Numbered from the stretch's first letter, positions 1-6,669 are shown. The stretch: DNA of 12,010 nt from Actinomycetota bacterium (GCA_009704345.1 WLEH01000010.1:1-12010), one strand, 5' to 3'. The notes: generated by a model not told the origin, from the letters alone. A program made the numbers and translations.

Positions 1-1
1 T

Positions 2-151
2 ATCGGTACGCAATTCGCAGCCGCTGTTTCAGTTGCGGCTGGAATAAAGCCGTTAAGAGCTTCCCTAATCATTACCGCGAGTATGTGCTTGTGGGCCATA
101 GCAATAGCTGCTGCAATGATTTATTTCGATCTGAACTTTGAACTAGTGTAG
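2..151 (+). CDS. C-terminal end of an unidentified membrane protein (partial)
   Basis: The frame starting at base 2 is open from the window edge to a TAG at 149-151 and gives 49 residues. They are strongly hydrophobic. A small-residue stretch rich in Ala and Ser is followed by a basic patch (IKPLR) and then one clear membrane segment (roughly IITASMCLWAIAIAAAMIY), with a short acidic tail ending DLNFELV. This looks like the last transmembrane part of a multi-pass membrane protein such as a transporter. The next gene starts 8 bases after the stop, on the same strand, so the two are probably co-transcribed. I do not recognise the family from this fragment. The N-terminal part lies outside the window. 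Confidence 0.6.
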   Translation: MGTQFAAAVSVAAGIKPLRASLIITASMCLWAIAIAAAMIYFDLNFELV

Positions 152-159
152 GGAAATTT

Positions 160-1344
160 ATGAAACGAGATATTGGTCCTGACGTACTGAGAGGATTTGC
201 GCTTCTTGGTATCTTTATGGTTAACGTTCAATTCATGGCGTTCAATAGTGAACAGGGTGCGCGTGGTGAATGGGTTGAAGGGTTTGCAAATGGATCAGCC
301 ACTTTAATTATGACCGCAATTTTTGCGGGCAAATTTTATTTGTTGTTTTCTTTTTTATTTGGATATAGTTCAAGTTACATTATCAAGAATGATAAATCCA
401 ACCGAGCCCGTTGGGTAAAGCGATGCCTGGCACTTATGCTGATTGGTTTCTTGCACGCCGCGCTTCTTTGGCATGGTGATATTCTCTTTGCGTACGGATT
501 ATTTGGTCTACTTTTACTCCTATTCTTTTTCCGAAAAGACCGAACTCTAAAAATTTGGTCAATATTGATTTATGCAGTGTATGCAATTGGGTTGACATTA
601 GTTGCAATACTTGTTTACATAGTTGAACAGGCATTTCCAGAGGAAGTTAACTTTGACTTCACGTTATCTCAATTGGATTCAGTAATGCTAACTGGAAACT
701 ATGTTGACTCAATTTTGCCAAGATTAGATTTGTGGATTTGGGGATTAATTGGATCGGGATTATTTCTTCAAGGTGGACTCGCATTTGCTGCCTTTCTGTT
801 GGGAATCAGGGCTGCTAGAAGGAACTTATTGTCGAATTCAGCTGAGCAAGTAAATCTCAAGCGAATAGGGCTAATTGGTTTGATTGTTGGTCTTCCTATT
901 CAAATTATCTGTGGAACGATTTATATAAATAACGAACAATCCAACAATCCATCAGGAGCTCTGTATCTTGGTTCTCTTTTGATTGCATTCACAGCTGCAC
1001 CACTGCTGTCGGCAACATATGTTTGGTTGTTGTTTAAGCTGATTTCATTGAGGCCCAAACTTGTGTCCTGGATGGCTGCTGCAGGGCGAATGTCACTTAC
1101 AACGTATCTAAGTCAATCACTTATAGCGAGTTTCATATTTGGCCCATGGGGGCTTGGACTTTTTCAACAATTAGAAATGTGGCAAGTACTGCTGCTGGTG
1201 CTGTTCATTTGGATTCTTCAAGTTGTTTTGGCTCATTTTTGGTTAAGTCGATTCAAGCAAGGACCTATGGAATGGGTACTTTCAAAGATGACTCAATCTA
1301 GAAAGAAGTCCATGGTAGATCCAGCCGTCAATCTGCCCAGTTAG
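160..1344 (+). CDS. DUF418 / YeiB-type membrane protein
   Basis: This 394-residue polytopic membrane protein matches the DUF418 (YeiB-like) family. The N-terminus carries the typical motif DVLRGFALLGIFMVN (residues 8-22). The middle has RARWVKRCLALMLIGFLHA and the signature LLWHGDILFAYGL (about 102-114). The C-terminal DUF418 domain shows AAGRMSLTTYLSQS (about 307-320) and ends with the family signature RFKQGPMEWVL (365-375). I count about eight to ten hydrophobic segments. The usual family length is about 380-400, so it appears complete. The ATG at 160 follows AGGGA with 6 bases between, a reasonable Shine-Dalgarno sequence, 8 bases after the preceding gene's stop. The family is widespread in bacteria. 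A transport or acyl-transfer role at the membrane has been suggested for it, but no function is firmly assigned. It converges with the enolase-like gene, with 25 bp between the stops and no obvious terminator. Confidence 0.87.
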   Translation: MKRDIGPDVLRGFALLGIFMVNVQFMAFNSEQGARGEWVEGFANGSATLIMTAIFAGKFYLLFSFLFGYSSSYIIKNDKSNRARWVKRCLALMLIGFLHAALLWHGDILFAYGLFGLLLLLFFFRKDRTLKIWSILIYAVYAIGLTLVAILVYIVEQAFPEEVNFDFTLSQLDSVMLTGNYVDSILPRLDLWIWGLIGSGLFLQGGLAFAAFLLGIRAARRNLLSNSAEQVNLKRIGLIGLIVGLPIQIICGTIYINNEQSNNPSGALYLGSLLIAFTAAPLLSATYVWLLFKLISLRPKLVSWMAAAGRMSLTTYLSQSLIASFIFGPWGLGLFQQLEMWQVLLLVLFIWILQVVLAHFWLSRFKQGPMEWVLSKMTQSRKKSMVDPAVNLPS

Positions 1345-1369
1345 TATGCAACGACTTGATGAAGGTGAC

Positions 1370-2641
1370 TTAACTCTGCCATCCATTGAATGTGCAATCT
1401 TCAATCTGCTCTAGTTCCAAGAGTCGGTTCCATTTACTTGTGCGCTCGGATCCGTGAGTTGAACCAACCTTGATCTGTCCAGCGCCCCAACCTACAGCCA
1501 AATCGGCTAACCAAGAGTCTTCTGTTTCACCCGAACGAGCTGATACAACTGTGCGGAAATGAGCTTCTTTGGCTTTATTTACAACTTTCAGAGTATCTGT
1601 CACCAACCCATTTTGATTTGGTTTGATCAAAATAGCGTTTGCTGCTTTATCTAAAATCGAACGTTCCAGTCGAGACTGATTTGTAGTTAACAAATCATCG
1701 CCTAAAATTTGTAAACTCTTTGGCGCAACCTGATTGAACTCAATCCAAGATTCCCAGTCATCCTCGGCAAATGGATCTTCTATTGAAACTATTGGAAATT
1801 CATTAACTAAATTGGATATATAACCAACAAACTCTTTACCAGAGAAGCTTTGGTTCGCATTAACTAAGTTGTACTTGTATTCTTGAAAGAATTGAGTTGC
1901 AGCGATATCAAGTGCCAAACTAACTTCTTTATCCACCTTAAGCCCTACGGAGTCAATCACTTCAATTACAAATTCACATGCAGTGCTAATGGATTTGAAG
2001 GCGATTCCTAAGCCACCCTCGTCTGCAACTAGATGAGTGATCATTCCTTTACTCTGCCCAAACTTAGCGGCGGCTTCCCTAATTCCTGCGGCCCAGGCAA
2101 GGGCTTCAGCGAAGGAGGTAGCGCCATGAGGGACGATCAGCACATCTTGGATATCCATTCCCCTATTTGCATGTGCGCCGCCCGAAAGGATGTTAATCAT
2201 CGGCATTGGAATGAGTAGTTTTCCAGTTGGTTGAAAATATCTAGCAAGTGATTTCTGCTGTTGGTGCGCAGCTGCCAAACTAGATGCCAGCGAAACTGCA
2301 AGGGTTGCATTAGCACCTAAGCTTTCAAAGCGCTCGGAATCATCTAGATCGATTAGTCTGTTATCAACCTCAGGCAAGTCTATGTCGAGGCCTACAATTG
2401 CAGACTTGATTTTGCTATTGATATTTAGAACTGCTTTTGTAACTGAGAGGCCAGAATAAAAGGAATTAGCGCCAGTGAGATTGCCGTCACGAAGTTCTAC
2501 TGCTTCATGTTGCCCTGTCGATGCTCCGGACGGGACCTTCGCGCTATGCGAAGTGCCATCTTCTAAAGTGATTCGAGCAGCAACTGTGGGTCGACCACGA
2601 GAATCCAATACCTGATAACCAAGTAGATCAACAATTTTCAT
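1370..2641 (-). CDS. Enolase-like protein with altered active site
   Basis: The 423 residues align with enolase along their whole length: DSRGRPTV near 13, the mobile loop PSGASTG (37-43), and the metal ligands Asp245 (LALDIAA), Glu288 (SIEDPF) and Asp315 (LGDDL). Catalytic Glu208 (ADEGG), Lys340 (LIKPNQ) and Lys391 (GQIKVG) and His157 (GGAHA) are kept. Three positions depart from the canonical enzyme. The IQE glutamate (yeast Glu168) is Asp166. The conserved SHRSGETED reads SARSGETED, so the histidine (yeast His373) is Ala368. The usual KxNQIG has Asn344 in place of Ile. Classical enolase interconverts 2-phosphoglycerate and phosphoenolpyruvate. Here, gene context and the changed residues suggest a paralogue acting on a related phosphorylated acid, but this is inference. 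It is the last gene of the cluster, and its ATG overlaps the stop of the kinase gene (ATGA), implying translational coupling. It remains possible that it is the organism's only enolase, as the rest of the genome is not visible. Confidence 0.85.
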   Translation of the reverse strand: MKIVDLLGYQVLDSRGRPTVAARITLEDGTSHSAKVPSGASTGQHEAVELRDGNLTGANSFYSGLSVTKAVLNINSKIKSAIVGLDIDLPEVDNRLIDLDDSERFESLGANATLAVSLASSLAAAHQQQKSLARYFQPTGKLLIPMPMINILSGGAHANRGMDIQDVLIVPHGATSFAEALAWAAGIREAAAKFGQSKGMITHLVADEGGLGIAFKSISTACEFVIEVIDSVGLKVDKEVSLALDIAATQFFQEYKYNLVNANQSFSGKEFVGYISNLVNEFPIVSIEDPFAEDDWESWIEFNQVAPKSLQILGDDLLTTNQSRLERSILDKAANAILIKPNQNGLVTDTLKVVNKAKEAHFRTVVSARSGETEDSWLADLAVGWGAGQIKVGSTHGSERTSKWNRLLELEQIEDCTFNGWQS

Positions 2642-3618
2642 TTTGCGTCCGTATCAAATAGTTTTAGGGTATCTAATCCAATTGGACTAGATAGTACTTC
2701 CTTCGTAAATTTTTGCAGTTTATTTTGCTGGTGAGAGCTTAGATAATCAACCGGAGATTTACCTTCAACGCGAGCAAGTGCTATTAGAGCCGTATGGTGA
2801 GCGAGCGAATCTGGCAGTTCTCGCTTAGCGCAGTAACTTGCGATAAAACGGGAAGCCATTTCAGCAATCTCTTTTTCTTGATCTTTAGGTGCACGAAAGA
2901 ATTTACACACTAGATGCCCCAATAAAAATGCTAGATCAAATACCGGGTTTCCTAAGTTAGTCACTTCGTAGTCCAAGACATATACTGAACCAGCATCAGA
3001 AACCATAATGTTTTTTGGTGAAAAATCTCCATGCACAAGCGTAATGCGCTGTTGCTCTAATTCATCAATAAGTAATTGAATGTTACTCTGAATCATTGGA
3101 TTCTTGCCTGCAACGTATCGGTAAAACGGATCGATTCGTAATTGTTCAAACAATTCATCTTGTCGAAATTCCTGCAATTTTGCATATTGTGCTTGACCAT
3201 ATAAGTGCCATTGCGCCAAAGTACTACCAAGTACATCAGCTACATTAAATTCAAACTTTCCAGATAACAAATCCGTTCGCCAAACAGTGCTATCCCGTGG
3301 AACTCGCTGCATAATCAATACAAAAGCCTCTGAATCGAGAAAAGCTAGGTCAGGTACCTGATTTGGGGTAATTGAGTGATACAGTTTCAATGCATTAGCT
3401 TCTACTACTGCTCTTCTTGGATCTGCTTCCCAACGCTGAGCAACCCTTAACACAGGTAATGCCTGTTTCAATACCAAATCAACAGAATCTGTCTTTATTG
3501 CTAAAACTGTATTTGAAACGCCACCGGTCAGCTCTTCAACAAAAACTCTTTCATCCCATTTGATTATTCCATGGCTGATCAAGAAATCAACAACAGAGTT
3601 TTCATTAAGCAGGTTCAA
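2638..3618 (-). CDS. APH/choline-kinase-fold small-molecule phosphotransferase
   Basis: This 326-residue protein has the aminoglycoside phosphotransferase (PF01636) fold. It shows an N-lobe glycine loop ELTGGVSN (29-36), an ATP-binding Lys51 in VLKQALP and a probable partner Glu73 in EANAL. The catalytic loop is HGDFSPKN (196-203), with Asp198 as base and Asn203 as metal ligand, and the DFG-like motif is LDYE with metal Asp216. The segment KQALPVLRV followed by a conserved Trp, Asp-Pro-Arg-Arg and Glu resembles 5-methylthioribose-kinase-like members more than antibiotic-resistance kinases. The substrate is unknown. The start is an unusual TTG at 3618, preceded by GAAAGAG about 7 bases upstream. 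No ATG or GTG gives a better N-terminus, since the next in-frame Met is near residue 103. It starts 12 bp after the MR/MLE gene and overlaps the enolase-like gene by 4 bp, so it probably phosphorylates an intermediate shared with those two enzymes. Confidence 0.85.
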   Translation of the reverse strand: MNLLNENSVVDFLISHGIIKWDERVFVEELTGGVSNTVLAIKTDSVDLVLKQALPVLRVAQRWEADPRRAVVEANALKLYHSITPNQVPDLAFLDSEAFVLIMQRVPRDSTVWRTDLLSGKFEFNVADVLGSTLAQWHLYGQAQYAKLQEFRQDELFEQLRIDPFYRYVAGKNPMIQSNIQLLIDELEQQRITLVHGDFSPKNIMVSDAGSVYVLDYEVTNLGNPVFDLAFLLGHLVCKFFRAPKDQEKEIAEMASRFIASYCAKRELPDSLAHHTALIALARVEGKSPVDYLSSHQQNKLQKFTKEVLSSPIGLDTLKLFDTDAK

Positions 3619-3630
3619 TTACTTACTCTT

Positions 3631-4740
3631 TCACTTTGTGTCTGAGAATTTTCGAATTGCATCCCAATCCCAATGAATGCCAAAACCGGGCTCTTGACTC
3701 AAAACTGCATTTCCATTCACAATCCTGATTGGCTCGTAGAGCAAATGATGGAACAGATCTATTTCGTATTTAGGATCTAAATACTCAAGTCCACCCGGAT
3801 AAAGGTTTGGTGTCGCTGCGGCCAACTGCGAATGTACTTCGGTATGAATATGAGTTGCATATGTCTTACCGTGGCGATGAGCAGCTGCTGTTGCCGCAAG
3901 GAATTGGTCAACTCCTCCAATTACGAGAGCATCTACTCGCAGAATGTCCGTCTGGTTGTAATGCAGCACTTGTTCGGCCATCTTTGCCGATGCTAAAGAT
4001 TCGCCAAAAGACACTGGCACGCCGGTGGCGTCACGAAGAGCAATAGCCAGCAATCCTTCTGATTCAAGAAATGGGTCTTCAACAAATGCGATATCAAATT
4101 CACTAATCATGCTAACTCGCCTGATCGCATTTTCCAAATTTCCTAGAGTACGAAAAGCATCTAAAGCTAGTAACGCTTTAGGACCAACTATCTCTCGAAC
4201 AATCTTCACTCTTTCATAATCGCGTTCTGGAGTATCGGCACCCATCACCATTTTGAAAGACTTTATGCCTCTATCGAGTGCGGACTTCACTTCCGAAATC
4301 AAATCATCATTGTTTGGTCCATAGTGGTAACCAATTACACTGTAGATTGGAATCTCAGAAACAGATGAACCTAAATACCGAGCAATACTCTGATTTTTTC
4401 TTTTGGCAACTATGTCATATAGGGCGACATCAATCGCACTTGCGGCGGCGGTAACCGTGCCGTGCTCAGCAGACTGCCAGTTAAATCCAAGAACAAGTTT
4501 TCTAATTTCCGCAGGCGACTCAGCTGTTTTCCCTTGTGCAACAGGAGCCATTGAGTTTTGAATAATCGTCGAAATTGGCAATCCTCTGCTGTAGCAATAT
4601 CCGACTCCCACCAGTCCATCTGTCGTAGTGATTCGTACAACTGAATATGTTCGATGAGTTATTTTTGCACTGCCAACGGTGAGTGGCGCAGGTAGTGGAA
4701 CTCGAGCTTCAAAAGTTTCTATGCCTGAGATTAGGTCCAC
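3631..4740 (-). CDS. Mandelate racemase/muconate lactonizing-family enzyme (acid-sugar dehydratase-like)
   Basis: The 369 residues form an enolase-superfamily protein with an N-terminal capping domain (about 1-130) and a TIM barrel. Numbering almost matches mandelate racemase. Metal ligands are Asp194 (LALDAF), Glu221 (FVEDPF) and Glu247 (SFGES). The His-Asp dyad is Asp270 (RVDALVIGG) and His297 (YATHIH), with Glu319 (LEYLD) at the end of the last strand. The usual second-strand KxK is replaced by Lys163-Met-Val165, so the lysine that normally serves as one general base is missing while the His-Asp dyad remains. This argues against a two-base racemase and for a one-sided reaction such as dehydration of a hydroxy- or sugar-acid. 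That is inference, and the substrate is not identifiable. The start is GTG at 4738-4740. It is the first gene of the three-gene cluster. The gene sits 138 bp downstream of the tmRNA 3' end and has its own promoter-like sequence. Confidence 0.87.
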   Translation of the reverse strand: MDLISGIETFEARVPLPAPLTVGSAKITHRTYSVVRITTTDGLVGVGYCYSRGLPISTIIQNSMAPVAQGKTAESPAEIRKLVLGFNWQSAEHGTVTAAASAIDVALYDIVAKRKNQSIARYLGSSVSEIPIYSVIGYHYGPNNDDLISEVKSALDRGIKSFKMVMGADTPERDYERVKIVREIVGPKALLALDAFRTLGNLENAIRRVSMISEFDIAFVEDPFLESEGLLAIALRDATGVPVSFGESLASAKMAEQVLHYNQTDILRVDALVIGGVDQFLAATAAAHRHGKTYATHIHTEVHSQLAAATPNLYPGGLEYLDPKYEIDLFHHLLYEPIRIVNGNAVLSQEPGFGIHWDWDAIRKFSDTK

Positions 4741-4777
4741 GGCATGGACCCTAGATGCCCTTCATGGCGCAAGTCAA
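4741..4777 (-). promoter_or_regulatory. Promoter of the MR/MLE-kinase-enolase cluster, leaderless type
   Basis: Reading the minus strand, TTGACT (4772-4777) is followed after 18 bases by TAGGGT (4748-4753), and 7 bases later by the GTG start codon. TANNNT is the usual actinobacterial -10 core. At this spacing transcription would begin at the start codon itself, giving a leaderless mRNA. An AGGG inside the same stretch could instead act as a ribosome-binding site if transcription began further upstream. The -35 is the best seen in the window. Confidence 0.45.
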
Positions 4778-4802
4778 AGGGAAGATTGTGACTTAACCAA
4801 AA

Positions 4803-4840
4803 AAGAATACTAAATTTCATAGATCGGATCAGATACCGAT
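4803..4840 (-). terminator. Weak candidate terminator after ssrA
   Basis: On the minus strand, downstream of the tmRNA 3' end, arms ATCGG and CCGAT (4836-4840 and 4823-4827) can form a 5-bp stem with an 8-base loop. A T-rich run (complement of the A run around 4799-4805) lies about 17 bases further on, too far for a classical intrinsic terminator. This is the only hairpin I see between ssrA and the MR/MLE gene. Read-through, or 3' processing by exonuclease, is equally possible. Confidence 0.22.
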
Positions 4841-4878
4841 TTCATGCATTAATTGAAAATGAAGAAAGTACATCAAAT

Positions 4879-5253
4879 TGGTGGAGGTGGCGGGAATCGA
4901 ACCCGCGTCCAACGTCGTAACTTCAGGCATTCTCCGGGCGCAGCCACAATATTAAGTATTCAGCCGTTGCGCATCTCGTGGCCCGTCGCAACACTTGGCC
5001 TAAGTCACAAAGAGTTGTCCAAAACGTGGTCGTGACCCCCACGCGCTGTTAGCTTCCGCAGCGACGCCGAGCACCAGGAAGGAAGCGGCCCTGGGTCGAC
5101 GGATTCGGGCTTACTACTTATTAAGCAGCAAGGGCGAAATCGTTTGCCTTCTGTTTGGCATTTATGTTTTTCAATGGAATGTTTAAGAGATAACCATTGC
5201 TTCTCTGCCCGCTTCAACTGTTATTTCGAACGATGTCGAAGCCGTTCACCCCC
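4879..5253 (-). ncRNA. ssrA: Transfer-messenger RNA (tmRNA)
   Basis: tmRNA rescues ribosomes stalled on broken mRNAs by acting first as an alanyl-tRNA and then as a short template that tags the nascent protein for proteolysis. The 5' end (GGGGGTGAACGGCTTCGAC, from 5253 on the minus strand) and the 3' end (GCGGGTTCGATTCCCGC followed by CACCTCC, A and CCA) are textbook. GGGGGTG pairs with CACCTCC as a 7-bp acceptor stem with one G-U, and the T arm has its TTCGA loop. The CCA is encoded, ending at 4879. The length of about 375 nt is normal for a one-piece tmRNA. The tag ORF is internal (5121-5159). smpB, whose protein is the obligatory partner, ends 78 bp upstream on the same strand. Exact mature ends are inferred from the acceptor stem. 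Confidence 0.96.
5121..5159 (-). other. tmRNA tag-peptide reading frame (AKQKANDFALAA)
   Basis: Within ssrA, the frame starting at a GCC resume codon (5157-5159) encodes AKQKANDFALAA and ends in two tandem in-frame stops, TAATAA. The terminal ALAA is the normal degron recognised by ClpXP-type proteases, and actinobacterial tags commonly end FALAA or YALAA. The resume codon is inferred by analogy, since most tmRNAs resume on a GCN alanine codon. The preceding in-frame codon is AAT. Confidence 0.85.
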
Positions 5254-5277
5254 CTATTTAGTTGTAGGCAAAGGATA
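5254..5277 (-). promoter_or_regulatory. Possible ssrA promoter (-10 only)
   Basis: In the 78-bp gap between smpB and ssrA the minus strand has TATCCT (5272-5277), which fits TANNNT and would start a precursor about 11 bases before the mature 5' end, to be trimmed by RNase P. Seventeen bases further upstream is GAACTT, a poor -35. A TACAAC even closer to the gene does not fit the consensus. ssrA may therefore also depend on read-through from smpB. Confidence 0.25.
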
Positions 5278-5331
5278 ACTTAGTTTTTTAGGCCAAGTTC
5301 GGCGAGGAACTCCTCTGGGATTAACTCTTAA

Positions 5332-5808
5332 CTATTCATCACCTTTAGCGCGCCTTCCCATGGCGCGGGCAGCTTCCTTGGCCGCATCTCGTGCCGCGAT
5401 GGTTTGCCGCTTGTCATGAGCTTGCTTGCCGGTAGCGACGGCAATCTCAACTTTGGCAAACCCATCCTTGAAGTAGAGTGAAACTGGCACAATTGTCGTG
5501 CCTTTTTCTTTGGTTGCTTTGATTAACTTGCGAAGTTGATCGCGCTTTAGCAACAACTTTCGGGCCCGACGCGGCTCATGATTTGTCCAAGATCCCTGCT
5601 CATACTCTGGAATATGAACATTGCGCAGCCAGGCTTCACCATTTCTAATCTCAGCAAATCCATCAACTAAGGATGCTCGTCCAGCGCGTAGCGATTTAAC
5701 CTCAGTCCCAACTAATTGAATGCCAGCCTCGTAGGTGTCGCCGAGCAGGTAGTCATGCCGGGCTTTCTTGTTCTGTGCGATTAACTTTCGCCCTTGCTCA
5801 CGCGCCAT
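5332..5808 (-). CDS. smpB: SsrA-binding protein SmpB
   Basis: SmpB binds the tRNA-like domain of tmRNA and places it in the A site of stalled ribosomes, where its C-terminal tail occupies the empty mRNA channel. The 158 residues match the family over their whole length (usual 150-160): NKKARHDYLLGDTYEAGI (13-30), GTEVKSLRAGRASL (34-47), NHEPRRARKLLL (76-87), then the IVPVSLYFKDGFAKVEIAV strand pair (105-124), ATGKQAHDKR (125-134) and a basic, Ala-rich helical tail (RDAAKEAARAMGRRAKGDE). The ATG at 5806-5808 follows the S41 protease stop after only 2 bases, so smpB is the last protein gene of the prfB-ftsEX operon. Its RNA partner ssrA lies directly downstream, the usual actinobacterial order. 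Confidence 0.97.
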   Translation of the reverse strand: MAREQGRKLIAQNKKARHDYLLGDTYEAGIQLVGTEVKSLRAGRASLVDGFAEIRNGEAWLRNVHIPEYEQGSWTNHEPRRARKLLLKRDQLRKLIKATKEKGTTIVPVSLYFKDGFAKVEIAVATGKQAHDKRQTIAARDAAKEAARAMGRRAKGDE

Positions 5809-5810
5809 GA

Positions 5811-6656
5811 TTATTTTCCGCTCACTGCAGCATTTAAACCAACTGCCACATTAACTGCCATCTTTAGTGGATCACCAGTTGCTGCAACTGGCACATCAGG
5901 CATCACGCCTAAGCCGTCAATTTCAAGGCCAGAGGGTCTGATAAATCTGCCAACAGTTAGCATGAGTTTTGAGTTATCAGGCAGCTCAAAAGTCTCTTGT
6001 ACCGAGGCTTTGCCAAAACTGCGCGAACCAACAACTACCGCACGGCCATGATCTTGCAGCGCACTTGCAACAATTTCAGCACTGGAAGCTGTGCCAGCAT
6101 TGATAAGGACTACAACTGAGAAATTCTTTTTACCCGAGCCATCGGCATACAACGTAACGGGCTCATCTGCCCTAGAAGTTACTGTGGTTACTAATTCTTC
6201 TTCTAGAAACAAGGACGCAGTCGCAACCGCTTCGGCCAGCAAACCACCGTTGTTATCTCTCAGGTCGAGCACAACCCCTTGATTATTTGTTAAATTCGCT
6301 AGCTCTTGTTTTACTTGTTTGCTCGTGCCAACACTGAAGTACGAAATTTTGATTACTGCTGCCCGCTTAAGCGGCGTCACACTTACGGTTTGAGTTACAA
6401 CTTGTGGTTCTTGGGCTGCTACCGCGTCTCTTTGATAACGCCCCCACTGATCACCCGCGGCACGCAGCATGGCATCAATTGCCACATTGGTGAGTGTTTG
6501 CTGCTGAGTAATTGAGTATCCCTCGTTGATGATTAATTCAGTTACTTCCGGCAGTACCGAGTCTTTGCTGGTGCGAGGCAGCAACTGATCGCCGATGGCA
6601 ATGCCAAACATCAGCATCAGGCCAGCGACTATCAGCGCGGTGGATCGCTTAATCAT
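5811..6656 (-). CDS. S41-family C-terminal processing protease-like protein lacking a PDZ domain
   Basis: The 281 residues begin with a signal-anchor helix (about 7-22), a short helical region (about 35-75), and then the S41 protease core. The catalytic dyad is visible: Ser191 in GTASSAEIVASAL and Lys216 in SFGKASVQ. They are 25 residues apart, exactly as in CtpA-type enzymes, and VVLDLRDNNGG (128-138) is the characteristic strand. Typical CTP proteases are about 380-450 residues and carry a PDZ domain of about 80-90 residues between the N-terminal helices and the core. Here only about 20 residues, rich in Gln, Val and Thr, lie at that point, so the PDZ is missing. The protein is predicted to sit outside the membrane by its anchor. 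It lies between the M23 hydrolase and smpB, matching the S41 gene beside ftsEX-smpB in other actinobacteria. Substrate unknown; it may act on envelope or division proteins (inference). Confidence 0.88.
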   Translation of the reverse strand: MIKRSTALIVAGLMLMFGIAIGDQLLPRTSKDSVLPEVTELIINEGYSITQQQTLTNVAIDAMLRAAGDQWGRYQRDAVAAQEPQVVTQTVSVTPLKRAAVIKISYFSVGTSKQVKQELANLTNNQGVVLDLRDNNGGLLAEAVATASLFLEEELVTTVTSRADEPVTLYADGSGKKNFSVVVLINAGTASSAEIVASALQDHGRAVVVGSRSFGKASVQETFELPDNSKLMLTVGRFIRPSGLEIDGLGVMPDVPVAATGDPLKMAVNVAVGLNAAVSGK

Positions 6657-6669
6657 GTTGGTAAGTGTA
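6657..6669 (-). promoter_or_regulatory. Possible internal leaderless-type promoter for the S41 protease and smpB
   Basis: On the minus strand, TACACT (6664-6669) fits TANNNT and stands 7 bases before the ATG at 6656. No purine-rich ribosome-binding site lies in front of that ATG, and the 56-bp gap after the M23 gene is the only sizeable gap within the operon. No good -35 is seen. A separate start of transcription for the protease and smpB is plausible but not proved. Confidence 0.3.

Noticed and set aside
4410..4640. Minus-strand frame of 76 codons
   Set aside because: It is a shifted frame inside the MR/MLE gene, whose own frame has all catalytic motifs.
4879..4910. A tRNA gene, because of the perfect T arm and CCA
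   Set aside because: There is no anticodon arm next to it. The T arm and acceptor strand are the 3' part of the tmRNA whose 5' part is at 5240-5253.
4741..5253. Duplicate of the tmRNA 3' end as evidence of an integrated island
   Set aside because: I looked for a second copy of the T-arm/acceptor sequence in the window and found none. No integrase gene is present either.
5299..5316. Small inverted repeat GAGGA-AC-TCCTC after smpB as a terminator
   Set aside because: The stem is only five base pairs with a two-base spacer, and no T-run follows it on the coding strand.
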